From positions 5,061,501-5,125,500 of the forward strand of contig JAMJFZ010000770.1 of the NCBI GenBank assembly GCA_026225945.1: a stretch of DNA of 64,000 nt, written 5' to 3'. How positions within the stretch are numbered: the first letter of the stretch is position 1; every line of letters begins with the position of its first letter. The notes under the pieces are model-generated. The model saw nothing but the letters and a program-made list of their open reading frames with translations. It had not been told where the DNA came from and searched no databases. A program made the translations under genes and the position numbers. This document shows positions 11,448 to 24,962 of the stretch, in pieces. This DNA comes from Cricetomys ansorgei. Lineage: Eukaryota > Chordata > Mammalia > Rodentia > Nesomyidae.

Positions 11448-12880
11448 AGATTCTTTTAAAAAATAACTTAGCTCTCTAATAAGTTTACTTCTGCAAATTG
11501 GAGGATGATTGACATTGTTAAACCATTCAAGAGAAATACATGTCTATCCAGTTCATGGGTAGAATATCCTGAGCGAGGAGTTCATCTGGACTAGCCTTAG
11601 ATAGGAAGTTCAGGTGAGAAAGGAAAGTGGGGTGTCTGGCAAGTCCTGACCTTGGAATAGTTACATCTTTGTCCACATGTGAGAGGAAGAACTCCAGTGC
11701 ACCAGCTCAGCTCTAAGCATGGGAGGCCGGGAGCGCAGCTGACCACCCATCATGTATACCTCCCAAATAGCAAATTCAACCTGAGCCCCCATTTGTGTAA
11801 TTCTATTTCCTATTTCATCTCTCACTAATGAATGTCACAAATACCAGGCAGTCCAGGAAACAAATTACCTTCTATATTAGGGAATCTAATATGTCTCGTT
11901 TCTATGCTTTATGATAGTCACAAATACATACTGACACCATCAGCTGTAACTTCAGCCTGCAATTTCCCATGGTGTGCGATGTGTTACAGAAAATGCTGTC
12001 AGTTGGGTGATTTCAAATAGAGGGAGAGTGCAGGAAACTACAGAAAGAACGTTGGAAATCTGAATGAAACTAAGCAAGTTTTGTAAAAAGAGACAGATTA
12101 TAATGATCTCTTATTGGATTTTCACTCTCTTCTGTGGCTGCAGAACAGCAATGACAACAACATAACATGAAACAAGAAAAGTTAGTGGAGCCTGGGTCAT
12201 AGAAACTTTGAGGTGTAGAGCTTTGGGCAAAGAGGAGTGAATTCTTCCAATTCCATTAAAAGGCTACTCTGAGGTGGCATTTGGTCATATGTCTGTTTGG
12301 TTTTTTTTTTTTTTTTTAATTCCCTGTCCTTAAATAGTTCTCTCTTTAAATCATTTTGGAACATAGTCCATTGGCTCTTTTACTTTCTTTAGCAGATACA
12401 TTTGTTAGTCATTATTAAAAATAATACATAAGTTGCCAAGTTAAAAGAAGTTGTCTGAGTTGATACAAAAATCTCTGCTTCTGGTTTCTTCTGGAAATAA
12501 GAAGTACCCCAAACTGAGAATCTTTCTCACATTCACCCATTCATTCATCAAATATATACATGTTAATTAATGCTTAGGAGACTCCTGGGAGTCGTATCTG
12601 TTGTCCTGAGGTTCACATTCTACAGTAGAGAGAATTTCAGGTTTTTAAAAAATTCAAAATGAAAGAAAGGGTTTCAATTGGATGTCAATGAAAGCTGCCT
12701 TTCTGGGGAGGTGGCAGCTGAACAGACAGAAATGAGGGGAAGGAGTCTTTTATGCAAAGATCAGATGAGAAAGGGAGATAATGGTGAGAAGTTCCTTGTG
12801 TTTAGACAACATAAGACAACATGGCCAGGAGAGTACCAGAGGATGGAGTGGTGAGCCATCAGAGGAGAGGCTGCTGTTCT

Positions 12881-13215
12881 TGTAGCAGTACACTTAACGG
12901 TGTTGTTCATCAAAGAAGACACAGGCATTTTCATAGGTGCAAACCCTTGCCAGACCTCAGCAGAGGGAACCACTTGTCATGGCAAGCACCACTCGGGGAA
13001 GTGGACCCCGGAATGTCTCATCTCAGGGGTTTTTATTGATACCTAAGCTCCTCAGTTGTTCTGTTGATAGCACGTGCAGATCACGAGGAATCAAACATCC
13101 TTGACATAAAGCCACCACCTGCAGACAGGACAAAATTCTTAGGTCTAGGCAGCCCTTACCCAACAATGCACAGCACAACCATTTTAAACACAACTAAAAT
13201 TAAACTTCTGCAATA
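12881..13215 (-). mobile_element. Solo LTR, same family, reverse orientation
   Basis: On the - strand this region carries the same landmarks as the two LTRs above, including gaagttta, gtaagggct, tgtctgcagg, atcaataaaaacccctgag and gttccctctgctgaggtctg. It is more diverged. It is flanked by TGTTCT on the left and GGTTCT on the right, a likely 6-bp target duplication with one mismatch. There is no internal region, so it is a solo LTR left by recombination. Confidence 0.75.
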
Positions 13216-14805
13216 GGTTCTTTGGACATGTACAAAGAGAATGATCTTATTCATGCTTTGAATAGAGTTAAGATGTGATCAGAACTATGATCTCAAAGGT
13301 CAGTTTCCATGCCTGTGATGAGTCAGGAGAGGAAGAAGATACTCAAAAACTATCAAACAGTGAAGCCGGAGCTATTGGCTGCTTGTGGAGGTGGGGACAA
13401 CTGGCTCTCATTTGGACTATGTAGTAGTAGTGTGTGCTCATAGCTGCATAGAAGCGAGGAGCAGTTGGAATTAAGGCTGAGGCCTAGACTTGGGGCATGG
13501 ATGGTGAAAGTGATGATGATGATGATCCCTCTTGCTGAGATGGAGAAATCTAGAGGAAGATGGAGGTAGTAGGAACTGAGGAATCTGATCTGGGCCTTGG
13601 TTAATGGAAGACTGACCCTAAATATAGTGTGGAGTCATAAAGTCAGGTAGATTCAAGAGTCTGGAGTTCTGGGTGGGGGGGGGAGCTGGAGATATAAATG
13701 AGGGGCCACATCAATAAGGGTTCCTGGCAAGGAACAGATGCCCCACTTAAATGGGAAACAAGAACAAACTTTTATGAATGGGGTCATATAAACTTATGGA
13801 CAGCAAGATGATTAAAATCAGTGAGAGATGGCCAAGCATCTCACAGACAGCTGCAGATGAGAACTGCTTTCATACTGAAAACTGCAGGGACAAGGAGAAG
13901 AAGGCTCGGTGGAAATTTGGGAGAGGGGAGGGAATGACATAAGATTGATGGCTGCTCAGTGGGAGCTTTGCCCTCCAGTGGAGAAATGTTTCTGTTGTGA
14001 TTCTGCAACCCAGCCGAGAGCAAGCTCATCCTTTCCACCTCCAGTTGCCTTCTGACTCTTGCCTTTAGTCAAGCACAGCAGAACAGAGGACAAGGAGACC
14101 CTAAGGCAGCCCAACAGGATGTGGAGGACTCTTTCTATTGCTGTGTGAGATGAGGAAGAAGAGGATGGGTTTTGTTTTGGAGTGAGAAGACAAACACCAA
14201 GAGAATAGAGAAGACATCAGGAGTGGGGAAAGGCCCCTGGGATCCATAGTCATGCATTTAAACTGAGACCGATGGAGTTTTGTTCTCAGGATCACTGGCT
14301 TTACAAGAACAAGTGTGTAGCTGTAATGAAGAGACATTGCCAAGAGTATGTGATGGAGGTATCCATGGGTGGGGCAGCTCCCAAATGACCGTCGCCTGGC
14401 AAAATTCAACTTGAAGTTTAAAGAACCCGCCTCCTTCATCTGGAGCAGATGTCTTCATTTCACCACAGACACCTTTAACCCTTGGCTCATCCCTCATTAG
14501 TCTCATGTGTCTGACTGTAGCAGCTCTTTTGCTAAGGGAAAGAAGCCAGACTCAGAAGGGCAAACACTGCACAATCTCACTTACATGTAAACCTTTAAAA
14601 TTCAAGTCCATAGAAGCACAGGGTAGCATGGTGATTATGAGAAGATGGGGCAGGGACATCTGGGGAGATGAGGGTCAAGGGACATAAAGCATTACTTTAA
14701 GCAAGAGAATAAATACAAGCGATCATTACAGAATGTCATGACCGTAGTTGGTTTAAAATAGGTTATTTTTACATCTACTTATTTATTTGTGTTGAATAGA
14801 TGTGA

Positions 14806-14936
14806 GAATTTATTCACCTTGAAGGAAGGTGAGAGAAAAAGTTTTCTCCTCCTACCACATGGGACCCAGGGGTCAAACTCAAGCTGTCAGGCTTGGCAGC
14901 AAGTGCTATTGCCTGCTGATCCGTCTCCCTGACACA
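14806..14936 (-). mobile_element. B3/B2-type SINE, antisense, diverged
   Basis: Phrases such as catgggacccaggggtcaaactcaa, caggcttggcagcaagtgct and ctgctgatccgtctccctgac are the reverse complement of a rodent B2/B3 SINE body. The family assignment is by eye. Confidence 0.65.
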
Positions 14937-15200
14937 TAGGTTATTTTGTTGTTGTTTTTCAAACAATGCATTACTTTTAGCAATTTTCTATTTTAGGGTA
15001 GATTTTAAATGCTCTCACCCTACATACAAAATAACAAGCAGAAGAAAGAATATGTATTGGTTTGCTTGATTTAGCCATTCTATAATATGTACATGTTTAA
15101 AAAATATCACAATGTGTATCACACATAGTTTTATTAGTTAAAGCATTTAATATAAAGAATTTAGATTGAGTTCATCGAAGCTCATCTCTTTATCTCTTTA

Positions 15201-15446
15201 GTAGAAGCGCAATTCAGAGTTTAGGCTTTCTAGACTTGAATCCAGACTCTGCCGCTTAGCAGTATGGCCCTGAACAGGCCACTTAACCTCTCCCTGTCCC
15301 AGTTCCCTTATCTGTAAAGCGAGGTAATAGTCAAGCCTCTTTCAAAGGCTTGTTTGAAGATCAAATATGTTAATGCTTTTTAGATGTTTAGAGCGGCGCC
15401 AGGCCTGTAGTTTGTGCTCTGTAAGTGTTGGCTGTTATTACTGCTG
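15201..15446 (+). mobile_element. MIR SINE, nearly full length
   Basis: Recognisable MIR landmarks occur in order: gacttgaatccagactctgcc, cacttaacctctccctg, cagttcccttatctgtaaag, gaagatcaaatatgttaatgc and gtaagtgttggctgttatta. This is an ancient mammal-wide element. Confidence 0.85.
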
Positions 15447-16996
15447 CATTATTATCACTCCTGAGAGCATCTAATGGGAAGGAAAATGGCCAGAGGAAGT
15501 GGATGAGAACTTACTTGCCCCAAGTAAGTGGATACCTCTTCTTGTCCTTCCTGTTTCAAGACAGACCACCATCCATTGATTCCCTAACCACAGTGCTGCG
15601 CAGAGCAAGCAGCTGCTTTTCCTGTTTTTGCACAGAGGCTACATCTGCCATTTAAAGAAACAGTGAAGGAACCCTTGAACTAAAAGGGCATTGGACTTGA
15701 TGTAGAAATGCAAACCCAGTGGAAAACATAAAGGAACCCAGAAATTATGTTTACTTCTTTAGTCTCCATCAAGAAACAGCTCTGTTTATTCCTGGTACTC
15801 GACTTCATGTTGGTAGTGGTAAAGGTGTTAAGCCCAGGATTTTGTTAGTTCCTAGATCCAGAGGGATGGAAGGTTGTTCCAATAAATTTTATTACCTCAC
15901 CGGTACAGATGCTTCTCTACTGATGATGGGGTCATGTCCCAATAAACCATCATAATTTAAAAAGAGCTTAAGGCAAAAATTCCTGTAACCAACCCACTGT
16001 CATCACACCTTAGCCTAGACTGTCTAATGTGTTCACAGGCTTAACACTAGCCTATAAGTGGGCAGAACCTAAGTTAATAGTGGAGTGGTTGTATGGCCAT
16101 GCTTCTGTACCATCTCAAGTTGGAAGGATGCGCAACCCCCACCCCGAACTTGGGCCCACAAGTCATTCCTTTGGATACTGATGTTAAGTAGTGCTCAAAT
16201 CATCGTAGTTCTTCTCATCCAAAGTATCTTTGGCATAACCAGTTCACTTTAGAGTCTCAGACTGACACTTAAGTCAGATTGGGGACTTTGTTATTGTTAT
16301 TGATTGCTTCTTGGGGCTCATTCCTCTCCTCTCCCCATTCCAGTGGTCAGCTGAGTCTTACTCCATTGAGAGAACAAAACTTTTATTCATTATATATGCT
16401 CAGAGAAGGACATAATGGTAATGGATCTAGCTGGTTTTGGAGTGAAATGAGTTTTGAATCCCAGGAGAGAATTTGACAAGAGCCACTGAACTCACTGTTT
16501 CTATAGTCCTTCCTCCCCCAGTGACTCTCAACCCTCTCTTACTTTGGCTAATGAGAAAAGGTGCTTTCAATGAGACAAAATTAATATTTATGTTTGACTG
16601 AGGGTTGCCATCCATGTGTCCCTTTACTATGTATATACTATAGACTGTGGGAATTTCAGAATTGCTTTTAAAGTACACTCCAAAGATTCAGGGCTGAATG
16701 CCTATACATTCCAAGGAACAGTACTCAGTGCTGTTCTCAGAAATGACAGTCACAGACCCAGGGTGTCATACCAGTGAGACCTTTCTCCCTGTTCCTTTGC
16801 AAATAAAAGTTTATAAAAAGAAGCACCAACTTCCACCAGAGTCCTGGGTTTGAAATGAATGGTCTTACAACAAACATTTCTGTCTGCAAATGTCTAAACT
16901 TTTCACAAGATGAAAGGAAATGAGGACCGGCATGTTTCATTAATTTGGCACCCCTCAGGGGAAACGTGGTGCTCATTTTACTTGGGTGGGTTATGA

Positions 16997-17110
<114 letters not shown>

Positions 17111-17212
17111 TAGTGTTTCTTCTCCCTCCCCTCCTGCTCTCCTTCCTTTTCCCCCAATTCCTTTTCCTTCTCCTATCAAAGGAACAGTAAACAGAAAGTG
17201 TTCTGTTGGAGA

Positions 17213-17232
17213 TATATATATATATATATATA
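17213..17232. repeat. (TA)n microsatellite
   Basis: About ten TA units, about 110 bases downstream of the donor at 17106. Confidence 0.85.
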
Positions 17233-20200
17233 CATGAATCAAATTCTTGTCCTTGCTTAGAGCAGAGGATGGAAAAATTCACAGTCAGCGCCCAGGTGGG
17301 AACCTAGTGCCTACTGCCTACTTCTCTACTAAATGCCTTTGACCCACAGAGTTAAGCACCATGGGTGAAATGGAGGGTACCTACAGCCGAAGAGGAGGGA
17401 ATTCTTTTATATTGTGACTTCTAATAGATAGGAGGTTCCCAATATAAAAGACTATACACAGTCCTCGAAGGAAAGTGAATCTCAGAACTAGTTTCCAAAT
17501 AGAAGGGGTGGACTGCCTTTCCACTGCAGTTCTCGCAGGTTTCAGCTTTAGATCACCCCAACGACAAAACCACTGTTCCCAATAAGGTCAACAGCCACCA
17601 GTTTCCTAAAGACCATCCCCCAGCACATTGTTTTATGGGGTGAATTAGACTGGGCTCAGAAGCTTAGTCTGTACAGCTCAGTTGTCTTCTACCACAGCTT
17701 TCGTACGGATGCCCAGTGGTGACACAGGAACACTGGCTTATCAACGTCACAGACACTGTACCATAACGTCTTTGCTTTGAGAAGGTCCAACCTTTTGCAG
17801 CAATTAGACCACACAGCCCGATAGAAATTGTTCTGAACCCTAGAGAAAATTAATGCAGTGATACCTTTCTTTTGATAGTGACTTGAGGTTCAAAAATCTC
17901 CTCATGATGGTTGCTTTGGCCCTCACCATAATCCCATATAACTAGCAGGGGTACCTTTAACCCAGTTAAAGAAACAATGACCCTTCCATGTTTAGTGAGA
18001 GGATGGAATTGCTGATAACCATACAGCCAGCACTCCTACATTCAAGTCCCCTGAGACCTATCTTGGTGCTGTGTTCTGAGTACCCTGATATTTCTTACTG
18101 AGAGAAGGATACCTTTAATTTAAATGAATGGGAAGAGAGTTATGAAAGATCACCCCTGTAAAATACATTTTTATAAGCAGAAGCTAGTGAAAAGACTACC
18201 ATTTCTGGGGAATGCCACTCAAGGATCTTGTCACTGTGCTGATTGAGACAGACATGTTAAACCAGTAAGATGTAAAGATGGTATGATCTGTACTTAGTAA
18301 GATGGTCTCTTGGGAAATACCAATGGGTAGTACTTGATCTAGAGAAGTTTCTGTAGAAGTCCTCTCAGGCTTGCTTCCACACACCAGTTTAGGCCAGCTT
18401 CTTAATGTACATGGTTTGCTCTCCCAAATGCTGTCACCATACCTAGAAGAATTGCCTGATTCTTTCAGCCTACAAGGAGGAGCCTCTGAATGAGTTTAAG
18501 ACGTGGAAGAAATATCATCATCAGTTCAATCCCCAGACCCCAGGCCTCACTTACCCTTCTCACCATGTGCATTTCCATCAGAACGAACAGGTCACCCGAG
18601 AACAGAAGTAGAAAAGAGAGAGCACTAGAGCAAGTGGGTAAACTCTGTAAAGAAAGTCTCATAGTGGTGACGGCAAAACGGTAGGAGGAAGCTGAAGCCA
18701 ATAATCCATGCAAGGTGTGTTTTTATAAGCAAACTCATCCTTTGGGAACCTTAGTGAAGTGGAAGACCATGGTGTACTAGTTGAACAGCTGTTCGTATGC
18801 TTTTGAGTAACCTCTTTATGCATGGTCTCTTCTTGGTGCCAGGGATGGAATGGTGAATGAGATCCCTACCAAACTTAGAAACAAACCCATATCATATTAC
18901 CAAATATGTAAATTCATAGAGACCCACATGCTAAGAAGAGAGAAAAAAACCTTCTGAGGATATGAGGACTCTTGTGGATGGCTACTACTCATAGATTGGC
19001 AGGTCCATTGAGAGGGAGGGCAGGGAGAAGAGCCAGGGAAGAGGCTCCAAAGCAGGAGGCCATTTGTAGAATTTAGAGGATGCTTGGTCCTGCTATGGTC
19101 TGTGGCACTGGGAAGAGAGAGGAACAAAACGAGATCACACAAGAAGGCAGAGGTGGTGGCAAAAAGCTGGATTTGAGATCTATGCTCGAAAGCTACAGGG
19201 TGATTTCAGGAAAGGAGATGACATCTTCAAGTTTCATTTGAAAACATCTCCTTAGCATCTGGATGAATTCACTCAGGAAGACACAATGGAAGAAGAAAGA
19301 TGAGGACAGAACTTCCATGGTCCACTATCTCTAAAATTAGAATGCCCCTCATAGAACACCATAGTACATTATGGCATACCCTTTTTATAGTCCTTACCAA
19401 TAAGGATTTGACTTCCAGGATATTTTTTTTTTCATCTTTATTCCAGACAAGCCAACAACAGTGAGCTTTAGTTTCATCCTGTTGTGGAAAGCACAGTATT
19501 ATTTACAATAACTATATTCCCTTCATTTCCCTTACAGTAGGTTAAATTAGTGAAAGATATGACCTCCCATCACGTACAACACAATTGCTGCAAAAGGCTT
19601 GCCTCTGCCAAGTTACTCTTAAGTGAAACAAGGCCGTGGGCTCTGTGGTTAATATTTGACAATAATCAGAATTGTCCCAATGTTGTTATCCCCAATTAAA
19701 AGGCCATAGCCTGGAGGGCAGGCTGCAGATATGTATGAGAGGATCCAAATACAATGAATAATTGAATACAAACCTTCTCCTGAAGGTCAGACATTGAAGA
19801 AATTGGAGAAGGTATATTTGGCTGCAAATAAACCTTTGTGAGAAATAGTTAGCATTGCTAATAGCATATGGGGCAGGAGGGTTACACCACTGGCCAGACA
19901 CTTCTTTGTATTTGAAATTGGAAAGAACAGTTGACCCACCCAGTTATTTATTCAAACTTGTTAGTGCAACAATTAATAATTCACCATGAAATGATACAAC
20001 TGAAGGAGAACATCTGAGGACACTCCCCGGACTTTGCACATACCCTAGCATTCCTGTCCCTGCCCAGTTTCCCCTTCCCAATCCTTCCCTAACCTCTTTA
20101 TTTCTTCTCATTTGATAACTGCCGGTGTTTCATGTCCTCTGTCAGAGAAGTCTGGAGTATGGGCTTTCCGTCGTGGAGACCCCGTGGCGGTAGTGTAGTT

Positions 20201-23200
20201 TAACTTCTGTGCTTCTTTCCATCTCTTCATAGCTCTCCATCCATCCAGGAAGCCAGTCCAATTCAGATGGCCAGCCAAAGGAGCAAGCTCTCAGACTCCG
20301 CCATTTGCTCATTCTCTTTTTCTGTGTCACAAACCTGGTCTGATGATATATAACTCCCCACCCCCCACCTTGAGAAGCTGCCAAGGGCAGTCTCCTAAGG
20401 GGCGAGTCAAGTCTAGATTGATGTGTGTAGGGGAATTTTCTTTAATTTCTAATCATTGACATTTCTTTGATTTATTTTGTTTCCTCTTTGCTGCCTTGGA
20501 ATACGGCCCCCACTCTATTTTAACTGCACCCCGATAGTGATCTATTGTGAGTAAAATGGGTTCCCAGCAGCCCAGAGTCTAGTTCTCCTGGTCTTTCTCT
20601 AGATGAGATACTTTTTTTTTTTCTGTACAATTTTAGTTTCATTTTACTTTTAGTATTCGTGTTGCATGTAGCAGTTACATCATGCCCCAAGTCACTCATG
20701 CCCCAAACAGTCCTTGTAGAGTAGCCGGAGCTGGAGAGTGCGCAGAGCCCACTCTCCATGCCTCCACCCCTTCCCCAGCCTCCCAGAGCTCTGGACAGGG
20801 TCTTATTTTTCCATTAGAAAATAAGACCTTAACAACAGTGTGTTTCTCTTGAAGGCCTTTTCTCGGGACTTTTAAGGGACACTGATCAGACTAGAGTAAT
20901 TACCACTCTAGCTTTAGATGCTTTTTCCATTGGAGGTCATAGTCATGCTTGCCTTTGATAAACTATACTTGTTTTCCCCTGCTATGGAGCTTGAATTCCT
21001 CTTTTGAAGGAAACACATAGGCTACATATATATTCCTGAGTTGTGATATATATATGATATGCAACAGCATTTTATATGTAAAAATGTGTATTTTTATATA
21101 TAATCATAGAGATATTCCATACAGAGAGGAATGTATCGATCACATTACATGTGCCTCTCTGTACAAGAAGGTGCTTGCTGGAGATTTAATTGAATACCCC
21201 CTTGGGACTGTAAGTATCTGTCTTCCTGGAGATAAGTCTATGCTGTCTCCTTCCTTTCAAATACAAGTCTTCTTTAGTCAATACCCAGTAGTTCCTCCAC
21301 AGTTCCTCTCCGAATGTTAGGTATCCCGGAGGATCTGTGTGCTTATTTCAGGGAAAAATGTGGGTTAATTCAAGAACTACTTCTTGTCATGAATGAGCAA
21401 TGTAGGAATCTAAACAAGTCAATATACGTCTCTAGACCCCTCTAGCTCACTCAAGGCATATAATCCCCTCTCATCCAACCAGATATAGTTTTTAAGGCCA
21501 ATATTTCTATGTGTGGCCTACAGTTATAGTGCTCTTATGGGCACCCAGACATCATCACTGGGTCTTGACTTACAGACATAAGACTCTATGGAAGCAGAAA
21601 GGAGACCCAATCTACAACTCAATGAGTTTATTGGCCCTGGAATGTGGTTATATTTCAGTACCCAGGCCTCTCATGTTCCTTTGCAGAAGAAGATGCAAGT
21701 TGACCAACTAAGTTCTGGTACGCTTCCTTATTTGGAAGGTTTATAATGTTCTCTGTAATGCCAAAACAACATAATACCGTACCTCAGTGCCATACACAGT
21801 TCTTCCCAAGTTAGCTCTGTGGAGCCTGTGTGTAAGCATCACTCCTACCCCAGAACATTCATACTCCAGCACTCTTTGAGAACTTGAGGCCTATACAATG
21901 CCAATCAACAAACAGCTCCAATGCCAAACTCTCCCACCTTTCCCAGCTCCACAGTGATTGCTGTGAGCCAGATCAACCAGCTGGCTGTGTGTTCCAGGTT
22001 GCTCTGCCTCTTCCCTTCTTCCTGATCATGGAAAGCCCCGTGTAAGACCCTTCTTTTTCTCTACAAGGAAATGAGAGAACTGTGTTATGTGAAGACACTA
22101 TTTCTCATTTATAGGATTTGAGAGAACCTATGATCCCTATAGTTACATCTAACAATGTACCTCAAACAAAAACTTCAGTGGATTTTCTTCAGTAGAAAGT
22201 TTTGCTTATAATTTTGATTGCTGCTTAGTCCTTGAAGAATAGCTTTAAATCTCTTCTAAGAAATAATACTTCCCTTCCTTGGACTGATTTGAAAAATGAG
22301 GCTGTGATCTAAAAGGTGTGCCTTAGTTGAATGGCACTCCCCTCAAGTTTCACGCTAGTCTCTGCTTGCATTTGCTCCTTTGGAAACCTAAACTATTTCC
22401 CCTCTAGCAGCTAGAAACCTCCACCTGAGCCTCTTGGACAAGGGTGCTTTTCCTCTCCCTTTCAGTCCACCCACAAAATTAAGATTCTGCAGTTGCAACT
22501 TGGCTGGCCATTTGGTTGCTGGTGCCGGAAGCAGATGGTACCGCAGACAGAATGGGCTGCAACCCTTCCTTCCATTCCAGACTTGGCTCAGAAGGACGAA
22601 CCAGGAGAGGACCTGAGGTCTGACACCTGACTGTATCACTGTGTCCCAAGGGAAGAGAAGTGGCCATGCTACATCTGCAGCAGGTTTACTTTCTCATCAT
22701 CACGTACTCTGGAAATAGAGGAAAAGCTGTGCAAGTCTGTGCTGGAGAAAACTTTCCATTTTAAACATCCAAGAGTAAACAGATAGCTTTGATGATGTCC
22801 ATTAGGGAAGTACTTCTATTTTGTCTTTATAAATACTACTAGGAAGTCATAATGGAAATATCAGATGAATATCCATTTTATTGTGGTGAAGGAAAGCGCA
22901 TAAAAGCTTTCTTTTGAAGTGATCAAACTGCTCAAACATAGATATTCTTTTAGAGGAAGGTGAGACCCAAGATCAGATTCTTGGCACTGACGTGACCTCT
23001 TCAAATTATTGGTATTGGTCCAAGAACAAGAACATTCTGTGGGCCAAAGAGAAACCGAAGTCTGGGGAGGCTTCTTTCCCAGAGTTAAGTTGGCCTATGG
23101 GAGCAATTCATAGATCATAAAGTTCCAAGAACTCTAACGCAGAATGACAAGTAGCCACAGCATTTGTACTTACAGAGACACACTCTTGACTAGTTCGTCT

Positions 23201-24473
23201 GTCAGGAGGCTGCAGCAAAGCTGCATGGAGATCCCATCACCAGGCATAGTAAAACCAATGTACTTGCAAGTTACCACTGTTGACCACCCCAGAATCCCCT
23301 CCTAGGACCTCTCATCCATTTACCGTCACTTCCCCTAAACATCCAGATTGGAACAGCCATTACATTGAAATGGCGCCACACGCATTTAAATTCTTAGAGA
23401 CAGCAAAGCCCTCTTCTCCTTAGAGCAGAGAACCAGCAAATTCTGCTTCGTTCCATTAACGTGCTGCTCTCCCACAGTGATCCACTAGATGTCCTCATAG
23501 ACCTATTTTACTTTGCCTTCACAATCTACAGAAAGCCTTTTCTCTGGTGACTGGGAAGAGAGTCATGGGTGGCTAGTAAGAAAGGAACTCGGTGAACACC
23601 AGCAGAGAGGGCACATTGTTTTATGACCAGGAGGAGATGATAAATTTGTGTCTTAAATAGATACCGAAATGTTCCAAGTGAAACTCAGCCTTAGGAGTTT
23701 TTAGTACCTCTCTGATACATGAAGCGAATCCTCTAACCCAAATTGGCCATAGAAAAGCAAACAGTCACCAACAAGGTTCTGGGAATCTGTAATTCACTGA
23801 ATCAAAAGTGAAGAGTTAGGGAAGCTGTAGAGTTGAGGAAGGTAATGGAGAAGTTAGGCGTTAGGAGGTCTGTAACATAGCACCGACATGACTTTATTTT
23901 ATAACTTAATAGAATGCCCACATTTTCTGGAGCACCTACTACATGGGTCTTCATTGCTGACCTTAACCATGAGTAATAATGGCCAAGAGGGAATCTCTTA
24001 ACTACACGTACTTCCATCAAGCCCGATGGACGGATTGTTTAATCGGATGGAAGGTCAGAATAGTCCTCCCTTTTTAGAAAGTGGACCCAGAAGTACACAG
24101 GTGACAACACACTTGACTGGGGTGGTGAGGAAAGAGCCACACTCCTCGCTGGTCATCTTCACTCTAGACGTGGTTCGTGAAGATTTGTCAATATGTGGGG
24201 CTCAATCATTTTTAACTGTCTGTGTCTTGTCTCTGAGCCTCATGTTGATCATTCTGGCTGGTGTGAGTGTGTGTGTGTGTGTTCCTTGTCTTTTGATATT
24301 TCTCTTTTGCATTTGGCGTGCGTGTAAAATGACTGAGGAAGGAGTGACGAGTAATAGCATGCTTTCCGTTTCATGCATATGCCGCTGTGGAATGCGACCG
24401 CTTATAATTAACAGTTAATCTTCTTATAGCAAATGGGTTTCTGCGGCTTCGGTTACCGGTTGCAGCTTGTTAC

Positions 24474-24510
24474 TGCATGCTAACAATATGAAATTTTACA
24501 ACAATGCATG
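24474..24510 (+). promoter_or_regulatory. Pair of TGCATG motifs (RBFOX-type)
   Basis: TGCATG occurs at 24474-24479 and again at 24505-24510 on the sense strand, about 2.4 kb upstream of STREX. TGCATG in pre-mRNA is the RBFOX binding site. Function at this distance is uncertain. Confidence 0.3.
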
Positions 24511-24678
24511 GTCTCCAGAACAGTCAACCATGATAGTTGCAAATAGTCCCTGAGAGCCATTGTTTTCATGTTATGCTCCTTCCTGAACCCTTCAGAAGTG
24601 AGAGCTTTCCATTGCCCACTGTGATGGGTTGACCTCTGTGGGAGAAAAGTAAGATTCCAAAGTTACCTATTCCCATAA

Positions 24679-24680
<2 letters not shown>

Positions 24681-24730
<50 letters not shown>
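24681..24730. repeat. (TA)25 microsatellite
   Basis: An uninterrupted TA run of 50 bases. It is self-complementary and likely polymorphic. Confidence 0.95.
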
Positions 24731-24731
<1 letters not shown>

Positions 24732-24931
24732 TGAACTTTCTTTCCCCATAAATGTGTCACATTCTATTACCATGCATGAACCCAAAATGGCAGTATGGAA
24801 ATGAAAACCAGGGACTGTTGCTAATGAGAAACATAGCATTTCTGAGTTTGATGAGATTCTCTGCTACAGCGTTTGATTAAAAAAAAAAAAACTTTCAAAA
24901 TGATTTATCTACAGTGAAACAACAAACAAAC

Positions 24932-24937
<6 letters not shown>

Positions 24938-24962
<25 letters not shown>
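24938..24962. repeat. Poly(A) run
   Basis: About 25 consecutive A bases following an A-rich stretch with aacaaacaaacac. No SINE body was recognised upstream. Confidence 0.85.

Noticed and set aside
24026..24418. 130-codon open frame on + with a hydrophobic stretch
   Set aside because: It lies deep in an intron. The hydrophobic part coincides with GTGTGTGT and T-rich sequence. There are no splice sites in phase with Kcnma1 and no family resemblance, so it is a chance frame.
24601..24800. Possible MaLR/MLT1 LTR fragment (tgatgggttgacctctgtgg)
   Set aside because: Only a short phrase resembles that family and the (TA)25 interrupts it; too weak to list as a feature.
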